A DNA stretch of 64,000 nt from Cellvibrionales bacterium UBA1854 (GCA_002338445.1 DDII01000013.1:1-64000); one strand, 5' to 3'; positions 28,067-38,814 are shown, counted from the stretch's first letter. Made by a program: numbers and translations. The notes: generated by a model from the letters alone, not told the origin.

Positions 28067-28323
28067 TGCCCGACTCAGACCAAGAAAAAAATCATTATTC
28101 CTTATTGAGAGAAAGCGCATCTAGATCGATAGAGCGCTATTTTGAGGATCTGGACGGTCAAGGTGCCGTAGATTTGTATGCGTTGGTGATGGCAGAGGTG
28201 GAGCCGCCAATGTTGCTCGCCGTAATGAAGTATAATCGACAAAATCAAAGTAAATCGGCAAAAATGCTCGGTATAAACCGCGCAACGCTTCGGAAAAAGC
28301 TAAAATTTTATAATCTAATTTGA
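28066..28323 (+). CDS. fis: DNA-binding protein Fis
   Basis: Nucleoid protein that bends DNA and activates rRNA promoters. 85 aa, compared with 98 in E. coli. The C-terminal helix-turn-helix (NQSKSAKMLGINRATLRKKLKFYNL) is strongly conserved. The N-terminal beta-hairpin arm that E. coli Fis needs to stimulate Hin-type recombinases is mostly missing. Co-translated with dusB through TAATG. It may act on the rrn promoter at the left end of this window. Confidence 0.96.
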   Translation: MPDSDQEKNHYSLLRESASRSIERYFEDLDGQGAVDLYALVMAEVEPPMLLAVMKYNRQNQSKSAKMLGINRATLRKKLKFYNLI

Positions 28324-28335
28324 GGAAAACAGGGC

Positions 28336-29910
28336 ATGGTCTCGGGTAAAAAAATTAGCCGTGCACTAATAAGCGTCTCCGATAAAACAGGGATTCTAGA
28401 ATTTGCAAAATCACTAGTTGATTATGGGATAGAGATACTCTCAACTGCTGGGACTTTCAAACTTATAAAAGATGCAGGTATCCATGTAATTGACGTCTCG
28501 GAATATACTCAAGTACCGGAAATGATGGATGGCCGCGTCAAAACTTTGCATCCCCGAATCCACGGCGGGATTTTAGGTCGACGTGGAGCTGATGATGAGG
28601 TAATGGCGAAAATGGGAATAACTCCAATAGACTTGGTCGTGGTCAATCTATATCCATTTTCTCAAGTAGTAGCAGCAGATCATTGTTCAATTGATCAGGC
28701 AATTCAAAATATTGACATTGGTGGCCCCGCGTTGATACGAGCTGCAGCTAAAAATCATAATGATGTCGGCGTGGTGGTGGATGTCAAAGATTATGCTCAA
28801 CTTATTGATGAAATGGCGAAAAACGATGGAAGGCTGACATATCAGACACGTTATAAATTGATGACGAAAGCTTTCGCGCACACGACCGCCTATGATGGCA
28901 TGATTTCTAATCACTTCGCTGAGCGTAATTACAAAAATGAGAACATTCCTTTTAAAAACACATACAGTTTCCAATATAAAATAAAGCAGGGCCTTCGATA
29001 TGGCGAAAACCCTCATCAAAAAGCGGCATTCTATATTGCCGAATATACAAACGAATCGACTGTATCAACCGCTCAGCAAATTCAAGGAAAGCAACTATCA
29101 TTTAACAATATCGCAGATACTGACACAGCGCTGGAATGTGTAAAACAATTCACAAACCCTGCGTGCGTCATTGTAAAACATGCGAATCCGTGCGGAGTTG
29201 CCATCGCTGATAGTATATATAATGCCTACAGGGCGGCCCACTCTACAGACCCTGAATCTGCCTATGGTGGAATAATAGCTTTTAACAAAGAGTTGGACGA
29301 AGTTACCGCGCAATTAATTATAAAAACTCAATTCCTTGAAGTTCTGATCGCACCATCAGTAAGTTCTGAAGCACTTAAAGTACTAAAAAATAGAAAAAAT
29401 ATAAGGTGTCTACAATTTACCGAATGCAATCAGGCTCCAAAAGTAACTTCAGACTTCAAAAAAGTACGTGGGGGGCTACTTGTTCAAGATTATGATTCTC
29501 ACATCCTATCGGTCAAAGATATATCAATAGTTACCAAACGCGCGCCCAGCGTAACTCAAATTGAAGACATGATTTTCACATGGAAAGTCGCAAAAATGGT
29601 TAAATCGAACGCGATAGTCTATGCAAAAAACGGTCGGACTCTCGGCATTGGAGCCGGTCAAATGAGCCGCGTCAATTCAGCCCGAATTGCTCTCATTAAA
29701 GCTGAACAAGCTGGTCTTGACGTATCCGGAGGAGTTATGGCGTCAGATGCCTTTTTTCCTTTTAGAGACGGCATAGACCATGCTGCTACCTCGGGTATAT
29801 CCTGCATTATTCAACCGGGAGGATCGAAGCGTGACGACGAAGTGATATCCGCAGCAAATGAGCACGACATGGTGATGGTTTTCACCGCGATACGGCATTT
29901 CAGGCATTAG
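28336..29910 (+). CDS. purH: Bifunctional AICAR transformylase/IMP cyclohydrolase
   Basis: Last two steps of IMP synthesis. 524 aa: N-terminal MGS-like cyclohydrolase domain ([24 protein letters not shown] [15 protein letters not shown]) and C-terminal transformylase with KHANPCGVA and the [10 protein letters not shown] end block. GAGGA precedes the ATG. Follows fis by 12 nt; in Pseudomonas purD follows directly, but here a photolyase gene on the other strand intervenes. Confidence 0.97.
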   Translation: MVSGKKISRALISVSDKTGILEFAKSLVDYGIEILSTAGTFKLIKDAGIHVIDVSEYTQVPEMMDGRVKTLHPRIHGGILGRRGADDEVMAKMGITPIDLVVVNLYPFSQVVAADHCSIDQAIQNIDIGGPALIRAAAKNHNDVGVVVDVKDYAQLIDEMAKNDGRLTYQTRYKLMTKAFAHTTAYDGMISNHFAERNYKNENIPFKNTYSFQYKIKQGLRYGENPHQKAAFYIAEYTNESTVSTAQQIQGKQLSFNNIADTDTALECVKQFTNPACVIVKHANPCGVAIADSIYNAYRAAHSTDPESAYGGIIAFNKELDEVTAQLIIKTQFLEVLIAPSVSSEALKVLKNRKNIRCLQFTECNQAPKVTSDFKKVRGGLLVQDYDSHILSVKDISIVTKRAPSVTQIEDMIFTWKVAKMVKSNAIVYAKNGRTLGIGAGQMSRVNSARIALIKAEQAGLDVSGGVMASDAFFPFRDGIDHAATSGISCIIQPGGSKRDDEVISAANEHDMVMVFTAIRHFRH

Positions 29911-29928
29911 AAGGCTGCCATAGACACC

Positions 29929-31377
29929 TCACAACACTGACTTGGTTTGCTCAAACGCGGCAAGAGCAAGTGCTCTAGATATTTTTACATCTACAATCGG
30001 ATGTGGATAATTATCTCCCAATTTAACACCAGCCGCATCAAGTGCCTCAGATGAGGCCAGCCAAGGGGCGTGAATATATTTGTTAGAGAGCTTTGAAAGT
30101 TGTGGAACAAACCGACGGATATATCTTCCTTCAGCATCAAACTTCTCACTCTGAGTGATTGGGTTAAAAATTCTAAAGAATGGTGCCGCATCGGTCCCGC
30201 AACCTGCCACCCACTGCCAGCCGGCACTGTTGCTTGCTAGATCGGCGTCAACTAAACAATCCCAAAACCACCTCTGCCCATGATGCCAATGAATCAATAA
30301 ATTTTTTACTAAGAAAGATCCAACCACCATTCGTACACGGTTGTGCATATATCCCGTCTCCCAAAGTTCTCTCATTCCGGCATCAACCAATGGAAATCCC
30401 GTGTTGCCCTCTTCCCATGCTTTAAGATGAGAGCCTTCCATATGCCATGGAAATTTGTCAAATCTAGCCTGCAAATTTTTCACCGGCAACTCTGGGAAAT
30501 GATACATAGTATAGTAAGAAAATTCTCGCCATCCCAACTCACTCAAAAATGTGTCCAGACTCTCTGCTCTCTCAATCTTTACAGAATGATTTTTTGCCAT
30601 GAACCAAACCACATTTGGCGAAATCTGTCCGAAGCGCAGATATGGAGAAAGACGAGAAACCTTTGAATCATACGGAAAATTACGTCCTTCGCGATAATCA
30701 TTTAAGCGCTTCGAAACAAAGTCAGTCGCGCACTTTTGCGCATTTTTTTCACCAACATCCCAGTGCTTCGATAATTTCAAGTGCCAGTCATTATTCGACA
30801 ACAAATTCAAGTCCGATAATGCACATGCATCAAGTTTCCGATCAGGTGCCGCATAACGGATTTCCTTTGGAATAGGAATTGGAGACCGAGGCGGTGGCAT
30901 TGATAAACAACCTCGTCGATAGAAAGGGGTGTATACTCGATAAGCATCTCCATTTTTTTTAAAAACTTGCCAAGGCTCCCAGAGTAAGCTGCCATTACTG
31001 GTCAGAACTTCAATCCCGCTATCGGATAGTTGTTGTTTTATTTTTGTATCTCTATTAATCCGCCATGGCTCATAACAGCGATTCCAGAATACCCCCTGAG
31101 CGTTATATGCCTGAACAAGTTTTGGTAAAAGCGTGTGGGCATCACCAACGTAAAATCTCAGGAATCCGCCCAAAGACTCATCTAGGTCCTCCAGCGCAGA
31201 ATTAAGCCACCAGCGACTCGCGGCCCCCAGCTTGTGTATTCCGGCATTTACATCATCAAGTATATAAATTGGTATAATAAATCCACGCTGACAAGCTGCA
31301 GAAAATCCAGGATTATCTGAAATGCGTAAATCTTGACGAAACCAAAAAATTACATTCGTTCCTGATGAATCCCCCAT
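29929..31377 (-). CDS. phr: Deoxyribodipyrimidine photolyase (class I, cryptochrome/photolyase family)
   Basis: Light-driven repair of UV pyrimidine dimers. 482 aa: N-terminal antenna-binding alpha/beta domain (VIFWFRQDLRISDNP to about 135) and C-terminal FAD domain. Visible: LSPYLRFGQISP, WREFSYYTMYHFPELP, LVDAGMRELWETGYMHNRVRMVVGSFLVKNL block and WQWVAGCGTDAAPFFRIFNP, which fits class I CPD photolyases. Oriented against purH and purD, which it separates. Its promoter must lie in the 190 bases shared with purD; AGGAGG-like GGAGGATC precedes the ATG. Confidence 0.93.
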   Translation of the reverse strand: MGDSSGTNVIFWFRQDLRISDNPGFSAACQRGFIIPIYILDDVNAGIHKLGAASRWWLNSALEDLDESLGGFLRFYVGDAHTLLPKLVQAYNAQGVFWNRCYEPWRINRDTKIKQQLSDSGIEVLTSNGSLLWEPWQVFKKNGDAYRVYTPFYRRGCLSMPPPRSPIPIPKEIRYAAPDRKLDACALSDLNLLSNNDWHLKLSKHWDVGEKNAQKCATDFVSKRLNDYREGRNFPYDSKVSRLSPYLRFGQISPNVVWFMAKNHSVKIERAESLDTFLSELGWREFSYYTMYHFPELPVKNLQARFDKFPWHMEGSHLKAWEEGNTGFPLVDAGMRELWETGYMHNRVRMVVGSFLVKNLLIHWHHGQRWFWDCLVDADLASNSAGWQWVAGCGTDAAPFFRIFNPITQSEKFDAEGRYIRRFVPQLSKLSNKYIHAPWLASSEALDAAGVKLGDNYPHPIVDVKISRALALAAFEQTKSVL

Positions 31378-31529
31378 AGATCCTCCTTATTTTTTATAAA
31401 AGACACCTACATTTGAACTTATTTTTATACGTCGCTGTTTCCTTATTATTCCAAAATCTTTTGTATAATTTAATGGCCTAATTTGTTAAGTAGTTTTATG
31501 AGCCTTCGTCATATAAAAATTATCAATTC

Positions 31530-31538
31530 TGCTATACT
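31530..31538 (+). promoter_or_regulatory. Candidate purD promoter (extended -10)
   Basis: TGCTATACT is an extended -10 about 30 bases before the purD ATG. No clear -35 is seen. A second candidate, TATAAT, lies at 31464-31469. Having its own promoter would be needed because phr cuts purD off from the purH transcript. Confidence 0.35.
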
Positions 31539-31567
31539 TTTTAAGTTTTTGGCAAAGAAGTTAATTC

Positions 31568-32863
31568 ATGAGAGTTTTGATAGTAGGTGCCGGTGGCAGA
31601 GAGCACGCACTAGCATGGAAAGTCGCAAAAAGCCCGTTGGTAAAACGCGTTTACGTAGCACCAGGAAATGCTGGGACGGCCCAAGAAAATTACGTCGAGA
31701 ATGTCAACATACAGCCAAATGATCTTACGGCACTAGCTGATTTTGCTCAACTCCAGGATATTGGACTTACGATCGTTGGGCCTGAAAAACCTCTTGTCAG
31801 TGGGATTGTAGATTTGTTTTCAAGCCGCAATCTTAAGATTTTTGGACCTACGCAAGCGGCCGCGCAGCTCGAGGGCTCTAAAGAATTTTGTAAAGCATTC
31901 CTAGTAAGGAATCAGATTCCTACAGCAAAGTATGCAACCTTTTCAAGCGCTGAAAAAGCAATTCAGTATGTTCAAAAAAACGGCACCCCCATCGTGATAA
32001 AAGCGGATGGACTAGCTGCTGGGAAAGGGGTAGTAATCGCTGATAATATGCTTGAAGCAAAAAAGGCTATACGCGATATGTTGGAAGGAAAAAAATTTGG
32101 TGAAGCCTCTCGTAAAATCGTCATAGAGGAGTTTCTAGAAGGTGAAGAGGCAAGTTTTATAGTAATGGTAGATGGAAAAAATGTTTTGCCAATGGCTACC
32201 AGCCAAGATTACAAACGAGTTGGCGACGGCGATGTCGGACCTAACACGGGAGGCATGGGAGCCTGTTCGCCTGCGACTGTTATAACTCCCGTTATACATC
32301 AACGTATCATCAACGAGATTATCGCACCGACCGTACAGAAAATGGCCGCCGAAGGTAATTCCTATTCTGGCTTTTTGTATGCAGGTTTGATGATTTCTAA
32401 AACCGGAGCTCCCAAGGTGGTTGAATTCAATTGTCGTTTTGGCGATCCCGAAGCACAACCAGTTCTCCTCCGAATGAAATCGGACCTGGTGGCTCACTGT
32501 TTAGCTGCCATTAACGGACAACTGTACAGAGAATCGGCAGATTGGGAGGCAAAAAACTCTGTCGGGGTCGTATTAGCATCGATCGGTTATCCTGATAAAT
32601 ACAAGACAGGGTCCCAAGTAAAGTACTCAAATGAGCTTGGGAAACAACCGCATAATGGATTAATTTTTCATGCGGGCACTGTGTTACAAGATAATGTGAT
32701 CCGCACGAATGGCGGTCGTGTTTTTTGTGTGACTGCTCTGGGGGATACCCGATACGAGGCTCGTTTGAGGGCTTACGATCTCCTCAAACAGATTGAATGC
32801 GACGATCTCTTTTATCGGAAAGATATTGGTTTTCAGGCAGATACTTCCGATCATAACACTTGA
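31568..32863 (+). CDS. purD: Phosphoribosylamine--glycine ligase
   Basis: ATP-grasp enzyme making glycinamide ribonucleotide, the second step of purine synthesis. 431 aa. Visible: RVLIVGAGGREHALAWK, GPEKPLVSGIVD, KADGLAAGKGVVIA, GGMGACSPA and EFNCRFGDPEAQPVL. Separated from purH by phr; converges with the LysR gene. Confidence 0.97.
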   Translation: MRVLIVGAGGREHALAWKVAKSPLVKRVYVAPGNAGTAQENYVENVNIQPNDLTALADFAQLQDIGLTIVGPEKPLVSGIVDLFSSRNLKIFGPTQAAAQLEGSKEFCKAFLVRNQIPTAKYATFSSAEKAIQYVQKNGTPIVIKADGLAAGKGVVIADNMLEAKKAIRDMLEGKKFGEASRKIVIEEFLEGEEASFIVMVDGKNVLPMATSQDYKRVGDGDVGPNTGGMGACSPATVITPVIHQRIINEIIAPTVQKMAAEGNSYSGFLYAGLMISKTGAPKVVEFNCRFGDPEAQPVLLRMKSDLVAHCLAAINGQLYRESADWEAKNSVGVVLASIGYPDKYKTGSQVKYSNELGKQPHNGLIFHAGTVLQDNVIRTNGGRVFCVTALGDTRYEARLRAYDLLKQIECDDLFYRKDIGFQADTSDHNT

Positions 32864-32908
32864 AAGGTGGAAGCCCAAATCTTCTCACCAACTCTGTGAG
32901 CACATCTC

Positions 32909-33853
32909 CTAGTCCCCTTTGCTCATAATAACCTCGGTTATCTGGCTTACTAACCAACGATGTATCGGCGATTCAAAAGTTCTATCATGCTGGAGCAGAA
33001 CAAGTGTTATCGTCTGTTCATGTGGAAGATCATCTGGAAAACCTTTTCGAACAATTGGATACGTGTTCTCCTCAATTGTGTGCCCATATCGCGCCGCAAC
33101 CATGAGACAATCACTCCTACTTATGGTTTCCATAGCTGTCATAAATTGTTTTGTGACTAGCGCTTTGGTGCGCTTTCTACCAAGCTTACGGAGTGTTTTG
33201 TCAAAACGCGCATCTGTACGAGCACTCACCCGTTTTGCGATTAAAAGATAATATTGAACAAAAGGGTACTCCAGTATTTCGTCTAAAGTGATGGGATTTT
33301 GTTCCGCCAATGGATGACCCTCTCTCATCCAGATAGAAGGGCTATAATTTACTAAATGAGTGGCCTGAATATCTATTCCCAGAGGTTTATCGATGTCAAT
33401 AGCAAAATCAAGAATTCCCTCTGCAAGCTCTCGCTCTACTGAGTCAGTATCGCTTAAAACAGATAAAACCACTCCGGGGGCACTTACACTGAGTGATTCG
33501 ATTAAGCGAGAAACAACAGAAATCGCAAAAAATTCGGGAACCGCTATCGTAATCTCACCTACATAAGAGGCTGGATCGAATTCTCCGACGCTTACCATCG
33601 CTAGGATACTATCAAGCATCGCGGGCAACCTGAGCTGTAAATCTTGTGCTTTTGGCGTTGGGACTAATTCATTTCCGGATCGTGTAAAAAGGGGGTCATC
33701 GAGTTGCTGTCTCAATCTCTGCAACACTCGGCTCATAGCCGGTTGCGTGATAAACAGCCTCTTTGCAGCACGTGTTACACTTCGCTCCTCAAGCAAAGCT
33801 TGGAGAGCAACCAGCAAATTGAGATCTAAACGAGTAAGCTTTTGTAAATTCAT
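32909..33853 (-). CDS. LysR family transcriptional regulator
   Basis: 314 aa. N-terminal winged helix-turn-helix (LDLNLLVALQALLEERSVTRAAKRL, then QPAMSRVLQRLRQQ; residues about 6-65), then a periplasmic-binding-protein-like effector domain (about 90-300). The DLNLL and PLFTRSGNELVPTP blocks resemble the NodD/NahR/LeuO branch. It is not divergent from any neighbour: upstream is purD's side is convergent and trpC lies 195 bases upstream on the same strand. Target and effector are unknown. Confidence 0.9.
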   Translation of the reverse strand: MNLQKLTRLDLNLLVALQALLEERSVTRAAKRLFITQPAMSRVLQRLRQQLDDPLFTRSGNELVPTPKAQDLQLRLPAMLDSILAMVSVGEFDPASYVGEITIAVPEFFAISVVSRLIESLSVSAPGVVLSVLSDTDSVERELAEGILDFAIDIDKPLGIDIQATHLVNYSPSIWMREGHPLAEQNPITLDEILEYPFVQYYLLIAKRVSARTDARFDKTLRKLGRKRTKALVTKQFMTAMETISRSDCLMVAARYGHTIEENTYPIVRKGFPDDLPHEQTITLVLLQHDRTFESPIHRWLVSQITEVIMSKGD

Positions 33854-34048
33854 TAAATTAGATCCATCTATAACTAAAAAGCATACACAATGGCCTCCAT
33901 AATAACATTGTTACATGTCGTCTTGCCTCAAAAATGACACTCTATTAATTTTTATTATTTAAAATTTAGTGTAATACACAGTCAAGATTATTGTGTGCTT
34001 TTAGTTTGCTAAAATTCACGTTTTAAGCCTTAGAGTTCCCGATAAAGA

Positions 34049-34849
34049 CTAGTTCCGAAACAGCTCTTTAATTTTTGACCCAGGATTAACACAACGCATA
34101 AAAGCCTCACCAACCAAGAATGCTTTTACATCATGCTCACGTAAGAAATCTACATCCTCCCTGGAATGAATACCGCTCTCAGTAACCACCAAGTAATGTT
34201 TGGGGATGTGGCGTATCAAATCAAAGGTAATTTTCAATGTTGTTTCGAATGTATGCAGGTCACGATTATTTATGCCTATCAACGGATTTTTCAGGGTCAA
34301 GGCTATATCAAGCTCCGCTTTATCATGAACCTCGACCAGAACATCCATGTCTAAATTTTTTGCTAATGCATAAAGATCCGTTAACTTTTCAGTCGACAAA
34401 ATTGCCACAATTAATAAAATGCAATCCGCCCCCAATATTCTTGCTTCATAAACTTGATAGGAGTCGATAATAAAGTCTTTTCGTAACAGAGGGAGGGGAC
34501 AATGTGTCCGAACAGACTGTAAATATTCATTACTCCCTTTAAAAAAGGTTTCGTCTGTAAGTATTGACAAACATGCGGCGCCGCCTTCCAAATAACTCTG
34601 AGCTACTTCTATTGGGTCGAAGTCCTCTCTAATGATGCCAACACTCGGTGAGGCACGCTTAATTTCAGCAATAACTGCATCTCGGCCTGTTTGGATAGAA
34701 TTGTGCAAGGCAAAGCAAAACCCCCTAACAGGAGGCGCTTCATCTAACTGCTGGACTAGCTTGCGTCGAGGACATTCAGATTTACGCGCCGCTATTTCAA
34801 CTAATTTTTGCTTAACGATCCTGTTTAGAATCGTGCTTATAGCTGCCAT
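34049..34849 (-). CDS. trpC: Indole-3-glycerol phosphate synthase
   Basis: Ring closure in tryptophan synthesis. 266 aa, a single TIM barrel and not fused to TrpF. Visible: VIAEIKRASPSVGIIREDFDP, LLRKDFIIDSYQVYEA, LIGINNRDLHTFET, and VTESGIHSREDV. Last gene of the trpE-trpG-trpD-trpC run, 53 nt after trpD. trpF, trpB and trpA are not in the window. Confidence 0.97.
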   Translation of the reverse strand: MAAISTILNRIVKQKLVEIAARKSECPRRKLVQQLDEAPPVRGFCFALHNSIQTGRDAVIAEIKRASPSVGIIREDFDPIEVAQSYLEGGAACLSILTDETFFKGSNEYLQSVRTHCPLPLLRKDFIIDSYQVYEARILGADCILLIVAILSTEKLTDLYALAKNLDMDVLVEVHDKAELDIALTLKNPLIGINNRDLHTFETTLKITFDLIRHIPKHYLVVTESGIHSREDVDFLREHDVKAFLVGEAFMRCVNPGSKIKELFRN

Positions 34850-34902
34850 ACAATGTTTATGCTCCTTTTTGTGTAGTAAAATAATGCAGTTAAATATTAA
34901 AA

Positions 34903-35949
34903 CTAGTTAGTTTTCAGTCTCAGAGTAAAATCAATTAGTTGTGCAATTTTTGCGCTTGCTAAACCACTTGAAATGGTCTCCTTCGCTAAAGCGACGCCAT
35001 CCGCAATATTTTTTACCGATTCGGATAAATATAAAGCTGCTCCAGCATTAATCACTATAATATCCCTCGCAGCCTCCGAATACTGATGCTCTTGCTCTTG
35101 CTCTTCAAAACAGTCCATGATGATTTTCACAGATTCTTCCGGACTTTTTACGGAAAGTCCTGCCAAGCTTGCATGCTTAAGACCAAATTCTTCTGGTTTT
35201 ATAGTGTATTTAAAAGTTTTGCCATCATGAAATTCTACAACCTCAGTGTCCTCAACTATGCTAATTTCATCAAGACCATCCCTCGAATGAACTACCATCA
35301 AGCGCTGTGCACCCAAATCTCCGAGCACTTTGGCTACCGGTGCGCAAAGCTCTCTGGAATAAACACCGATTAATTGTCTTTTGCTCCCCGCAGGATTAGT
35401 CATCGGGCCGAGGATATTAAAGATCGTCCTCAAACCTAACGCCTTTCTCGCTGCGACCGCATATCGCATCGCAGGATGGTGAACCGGCGCAAACATAAAT
35501 CCTATACCCACCTTTTCGACGCATAACCCCACTTGTTTTGGTGACAAGTTGATATTGACCCCAGCCGCTTCCAAGACATCAGCTGCACCGGTACTGCTCG
35601 ACACAGAGCGATTACCGTGCTTAGCAACCTTTACACCTGCTGCGGCCACTACAAAGCTTGTCGCCGTGGAAATATTGAATAAATTAGCTCCATCACCGCC
35701 TGTGCCAACTATATCTAACACATCTAAACTATTCACATTTACTGGGATTACGAGTTCACGCATTATTTGAACCGCACCTTTTATTTCCTCAACTGTCTCA
35801 TTTTTTACGCTCAATGCCTTCAAAAAAGCACTAATCTGCGCATCTTTGGCATTACCATGCATAATGGGTCGCATCACACTTTTCATTTCATCAGCGGTTA
35901 AATCTTGACCATTTATAATGCGCGCTGTTGCCGTTTCAAGATCCATCAA
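34903..35949 (-). CDS. trpD: Anthranilate phosphoribosyltransferase
   Basis: Second step of tryptophan synthesis. 348 aa. Visible: [15 protein letters not shown] (phosphoribosyl pyrophosphate loop), [21 protein letters not shown] and the [12 protein letters not shown] block. An EEQEQEHQ stretch near residue 285 is coded by three tandem GCTCTT units on the plus strand (35088-35105), a small low-complexity insertion. Its start overlaps trpG by 4 nt. Confidence 0.97.
   Translation of the reverse strand: MMDLETATARIINGQDLTADEMKSVMRPIMHGNAKDAQISAFLKALSVKNETVEEIKGAVQIMRELVIPVNVNSLDVLDIVGTGGDGANLFNISTATSFVVAAAGVKVAKHGNRSVSSSTGAADVLEAAGVNINLSPKQVGLCVEKVGIGFMFAPVHHPAMRYAVAARKALGLRTIFNILGPMTNPAGSKRQLIGVYSRELCAPVAKVLGDLGAQRLMVVHSRDGLDEISIVEDTEVVEFHDGKTFKYTIKPEEFGLKHASLAGLSVKSPEESVKIIMDCFEEQEQEHQYSEAARDIIVINAGAALYLSESVKNIADGVALAKETISSGLASAKIAQLIDFTLRLKTN
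35088..35105. repeat. Three tandem 6-bp units inside trpD
   Basis: GCTCTT occurs three times in a row on the plus strand; in TrpD it codes for alternating Glu and Gln. Unit changes keep the reading frame, so the tract could vary in copy number without breaking the gene. Confidence 0.6.
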
Positions 35950-36527
35950 CTAGGCTCCAGAAAATTTTTTAAAAGAGCATGGCCATGCTCTGTAAGAATT
36001 GACTCCGGATGAAACTGGACTCCCTGTAGCGGGAAATCCCTGTGCCTAAATGCCATAATCTCGTCGTTCTCCCCAGTTGAAAGTCTACTCCAAGCGGTGA
36101 TCTCGAAACAACCAGGAAGGGTCCGCCGATCAACCACTAAAGAATGGTAACGCGTCGCCAAAATAGGCGTATCAATTCCATTGAAAACGCCCTCTCCATT
36201 GTGATAAACCAGGGATGTTTTTCCGTGCATTACCTGTCTTGCTCTTATTACAGTGCCTCCCATCGCCTGAGCGATACTTTGGTGACCCAGACATATACCA
36301 AGGATAGGAAAAACACCCGCTAACTCCCTAACTACCTCCATCGAAATTCCTGCCTCATCAGGAGTGCAAGGTCCAGGAGATATGACAATTTTTTCTGGAT
36401 TTAGATTTTTAATGTCATTAATAGTGATCTCGTCATTGCGATAAACTTCTACCGCAGCACCTAACTCACTCAAATATTGAACAACGTTATATGTAAATGA
36501 ATCATAATTATCCAACATCAGAATCAT
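35946..36527 (-). CDS. trpG: Anthranilate synthase glutamine amidotransferase component
   Basis: Supplies ammonia from glutamine to TrpE. 193 aa, class I amidotransferase: catalytic Cys in [15 protein letters not shown], His/Glu in [14 protein letters not shown]. The ATG at 36527 has AAAGGA upstream and lies inside the end of trpE, overlapping by 20 nt. Not fused to TrpE or TrpD. Could also serve folate (PabA role), as in several bacteria, since no separate pabA is visible here. Confidence 0.96.
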   Translation of the reverse strand: MILMLDNYDSFTYNVVQYLSELGAAVEVYRNDEITINDIKNLNPEKIVISPGPCTPDEAGISMEVVRELAGVFPILGICLGHQSIAQAMGGTVIRARQVMHGKTSLVYHNGEGVFNGIDTPILATRYHSLVVDRRTLPGCFEITAWSRLSTGENDEIMAFRHRDFPLQGVQFHPESILTEHGHALLKNFLEPS

Positions 36528-38028
36528 GAATATTCCTTTTATTCGCCATACCGGCAGCTTTAATGATAGCTTTTGCTTTATTCATAGTTTCTTGCCACTC
36601 CATTTCAGGATCAGAGTCTGCAACCACTCCACCTCCCGCTTGAACGTATAGAATCTCATCCTTTATCACCGCCGTTCGAATCGCAATAGCAGTATCAATA
36701 TTGCCATTCCAACCGATGTAACCGATAGCTCCTCCGTAAATATTTCTTTTAACGGGCTCAAGTTCATCAATGATTTGCATCGCTCGAATCTTTGGAGCAC
36801 CACTCAATGTTCCGGCAGGTAAAGTTGCACGTATAATGTCTAGTGGTCCCAACTCGGGCTTTATTTTCCCAACAACATTCGAGGTAATATGCATCACATG
36901 TGAGTATCGCTCTACAACCATCCTCTCAGTCACCTCCACGCTTCCAGCTTGACTCACTCGCCCCACATCATTACGGCCCAGATCAATAAGCATCAAATGC
37001 TCAGCTAACTCTTTTGGATCTGAAAGCATTTCCTGTTCTAATTTTTCATCCTCAACCCTGTTTTCGCCGCGAGGTCTGGTTCCAGCTATTGGTCGAACAG
37101 TTAACAAATCACCCTCTACTCGAGCTAAAACCTCTGGCGAAGAACCAACTATTTGACACATTTCCAATTGAATGAAGTACAAATATGGGGATGGATTTAA
37201 TAGTCTCAGTGCTCGATAAAGATTAATTGCTGGAGCAAAAAACCGTGCCGATAAACGTTGTGATGGCACCACTTGCATTATATCTCCCGCAAGAATGTAC
37301 TCCTTTACTCGTTCAACAGCCGCTATATAGTCGGCTTTTTTGAAACTAGAAATAAAATTTACTGGTATCCCCGCATTCAAATTTAGTTCCGGAAGCATTG
37401 GTATAGGGAGTTTTAGCCGCGCCTGTATTTCGTCTAGACGAGTAGTTGCCTTAATCCAAGCGTCGTACTCGGCTGGATCAGCATGCACAATAATCGAGAG
37501 CTTTCCCTTCAGATTATCAAAAACGACAATCTCATCAGAAACCATTAAAACTATATCAGGAATTCCAAGAGCATCGCGTGGCATAGACTTCGATAAAACA
37601 GGCTCTTCATAGCGCACCGTATCATACCCAAAGTAACCCACCAAGCCACCACAAAATCGGGGTAAATAAGGCAGTACGGGTGCCCTGAAGGACCTTCGAA
37701 AATTTTCTACCTCAGATAAAGGATCTTTTGTTTGGTAGCTACTCGCGCGCTTCCCATTGCGACATATCTTGACGTGATAGTCCGAAATCATCAGAGTAGT
37801 GTTCGATTGCAACCCAATGAGGGAGTACCTTCCCCATTTTTCACCGCCCTGCACCGATTCGAATAAATAGGAGTTCTTATTATTGGCTAGTTTTAAGTAA
37901 ACAGTTAACGGAGTTTCAAGGTCTGCAACCACTTCGCGTACAATAGGAACACGGTTATATGCGGATTCTGCGTAGTCAGCGAATTCTTTGGGATTCAACT
38001 TGTCCACCTCATCTAAGGTATGAAACAT
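36508..38028 (-). CDS. trpE: Anthranilate synthase component I
   Basis: Makes anthranilate from chorismate; first step of tryptophan synthesis. 506 aa. The feedback-site [23 protein letters not shown] block, and the catalytic [22 protein letters not shown] and [20 protein letters not shown] blocks are present. The 105-base gap to rpe shows no Trp-codon leader peptide or clear attenuator. No strong ribosome-binding site precedes the ATG. In Pseudomonas gph lies between rpe and trpE; it is absent here. Confidence 0.97.
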   Translation of the reverse strand: MFHTLDEVDKLNPKEFADYAESAYNRVPIVREVVADLETPLTVYLKLANNKNSYLFESVQGGEKWGRYSLIGLQSNTTLMISDYHVKICRNGKRASSYQTKDPLSEVENFRRSFRAPVLPYLPRFCGGLVGYFGYDTVRYEEPVLSKSMPRDALGIPDIVLMVSDEIVVFDNLKGKLSIIVHADPAEYDAWIKATTRLDEIQARLKLPIPMLPELNLNAGIPVNFISSFKKADYIAAVERVKEYILAGDIMQVVPSQRLSARFFAPAINLYRALRLLNPSPYLYFIQLEMCQIVGSSPEVLARVEGDLLTVRPIAGTRPRGENRVEDEKLEQEMLSDPKELAEHLMLIDLGRNDVGRVSQAGSVEVTERMVVERYSHVMHITSNVVGKIKPELGPLDIIRATLPAGTLSGAPKIRAMQIIDELEPVKRNIYGGAIGYIGWNGNIDTAIAIRTAVIKDEILYVQAGGGVVADSDPEMEWQETMNKAKAIIKAAGMANKRNIHDSDVG

Positions 38029-38133
38029 TCATTGTATGAAAAATAAAAAATTTCTGACTCAAGCTTGATCTCAACAAAGAGGCCCAAAGTCAAACGGAGC
38101 CAAATTTACCCGGCAAGGGGGAACGAAGTCTCC

Positions 38134-38814
38134 TCATACAGGCCTCGCCGCTCCCTCAAGCTTAGCACGCATTTGTGATATAACCTTAGAATAGTCCTTT
38201 GACCCAAATATTGCGGAACCGGCGACAAACATATCCGCTCCCGCAGCCGCTACATCTGCAATATTTTCTACACCAATGCCACCATCAACTTCTAAAAGGA
38301 TATCCCTTCTACTGGAGTCAATAAGGTCTCTCACGAAACTTATCTTTTTCAGTATTTCGGTAATAAACTTTTGTCCACTGAATCCTGGGTTCACGGACAT
38401 TAGTACGATGATGTCCAAACGATCCAGTAACCAATTAAGTATTTCAGCACTAGAACCTGGATTAAAAACAAGTCCTCCTTTACAACCTAATTCATTAATT
38501 AACTCTAAAGATCGGTCAACGTGATCCGAGGCATCAGGATGAAAAGAAATATATGTTGCACCAACATCGGCGAACATCCGAATCATTTCATCAACGGGTC
38601 GAACCATAAGATGGACGTCAATCGGAGCCGTCACCCCTGATTTTCTCAGAGCCTCACATACCATTGGTCCCATACTCAAATTTGGCACGTAATGATTATC
38701 CATTACATCAAAGTGTATAACATCGGCCCCCGCCGACAACACTGATTCAACTTCGGCACCAAGACATGAAAAATCTGCCGCCAAAATTGATGGAGCGATT
38801 AAGTAGCGATCCAT
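38134..38814 (-). CDS. rpe: Ribulose-phosphate 3-epimerase
   Basis: Interconverts ribulose-5-P and xylulose-5-P. 226 aa TIM barrel. Visible: [57 protein letters not shown] and LEVDGGI. First gene of the minus-strand run toward trpEGDC and divergent from gshB over 464 bases. Confidence 0.97.
   Translation of the reverse strand: MDRYLIAPSILAADFSCLGAEVESVLSAGADVIHFDVMDNHYVPNLSMGPMVCEALRKSGVTAPIDVHLMVRPVDEMIRMFADVGATYISFHPDASDHVDRSLELINELGCKGGLVFNPGSSAEILNWLLDRLDIIVLMSVNPGFSGQKFITEILKKISFVRDLIDSSRRDILLEVDGGIGVENIADVAAAGADMFVAGSAIFGSKDYSKVISQMRAKLEGAARPV

Noticed and set aside
29911..31567. Mobile element carrying the photolyase gene
   Set aside because: No terminal inverted repeats, target duplication, transposase or integrase is visible around phr.
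32864..32908. Terminator between purD and the LysR gene
   Set aside because: Only a five-base stem (CTCAC/GTGAG) and no T run.
38029..38133. Possible trp leader peptide and attenuator before trpE
   Set aside because: A 15-codon frame exists but has no Trp codon, and no terminator hairpin with a T run follows.
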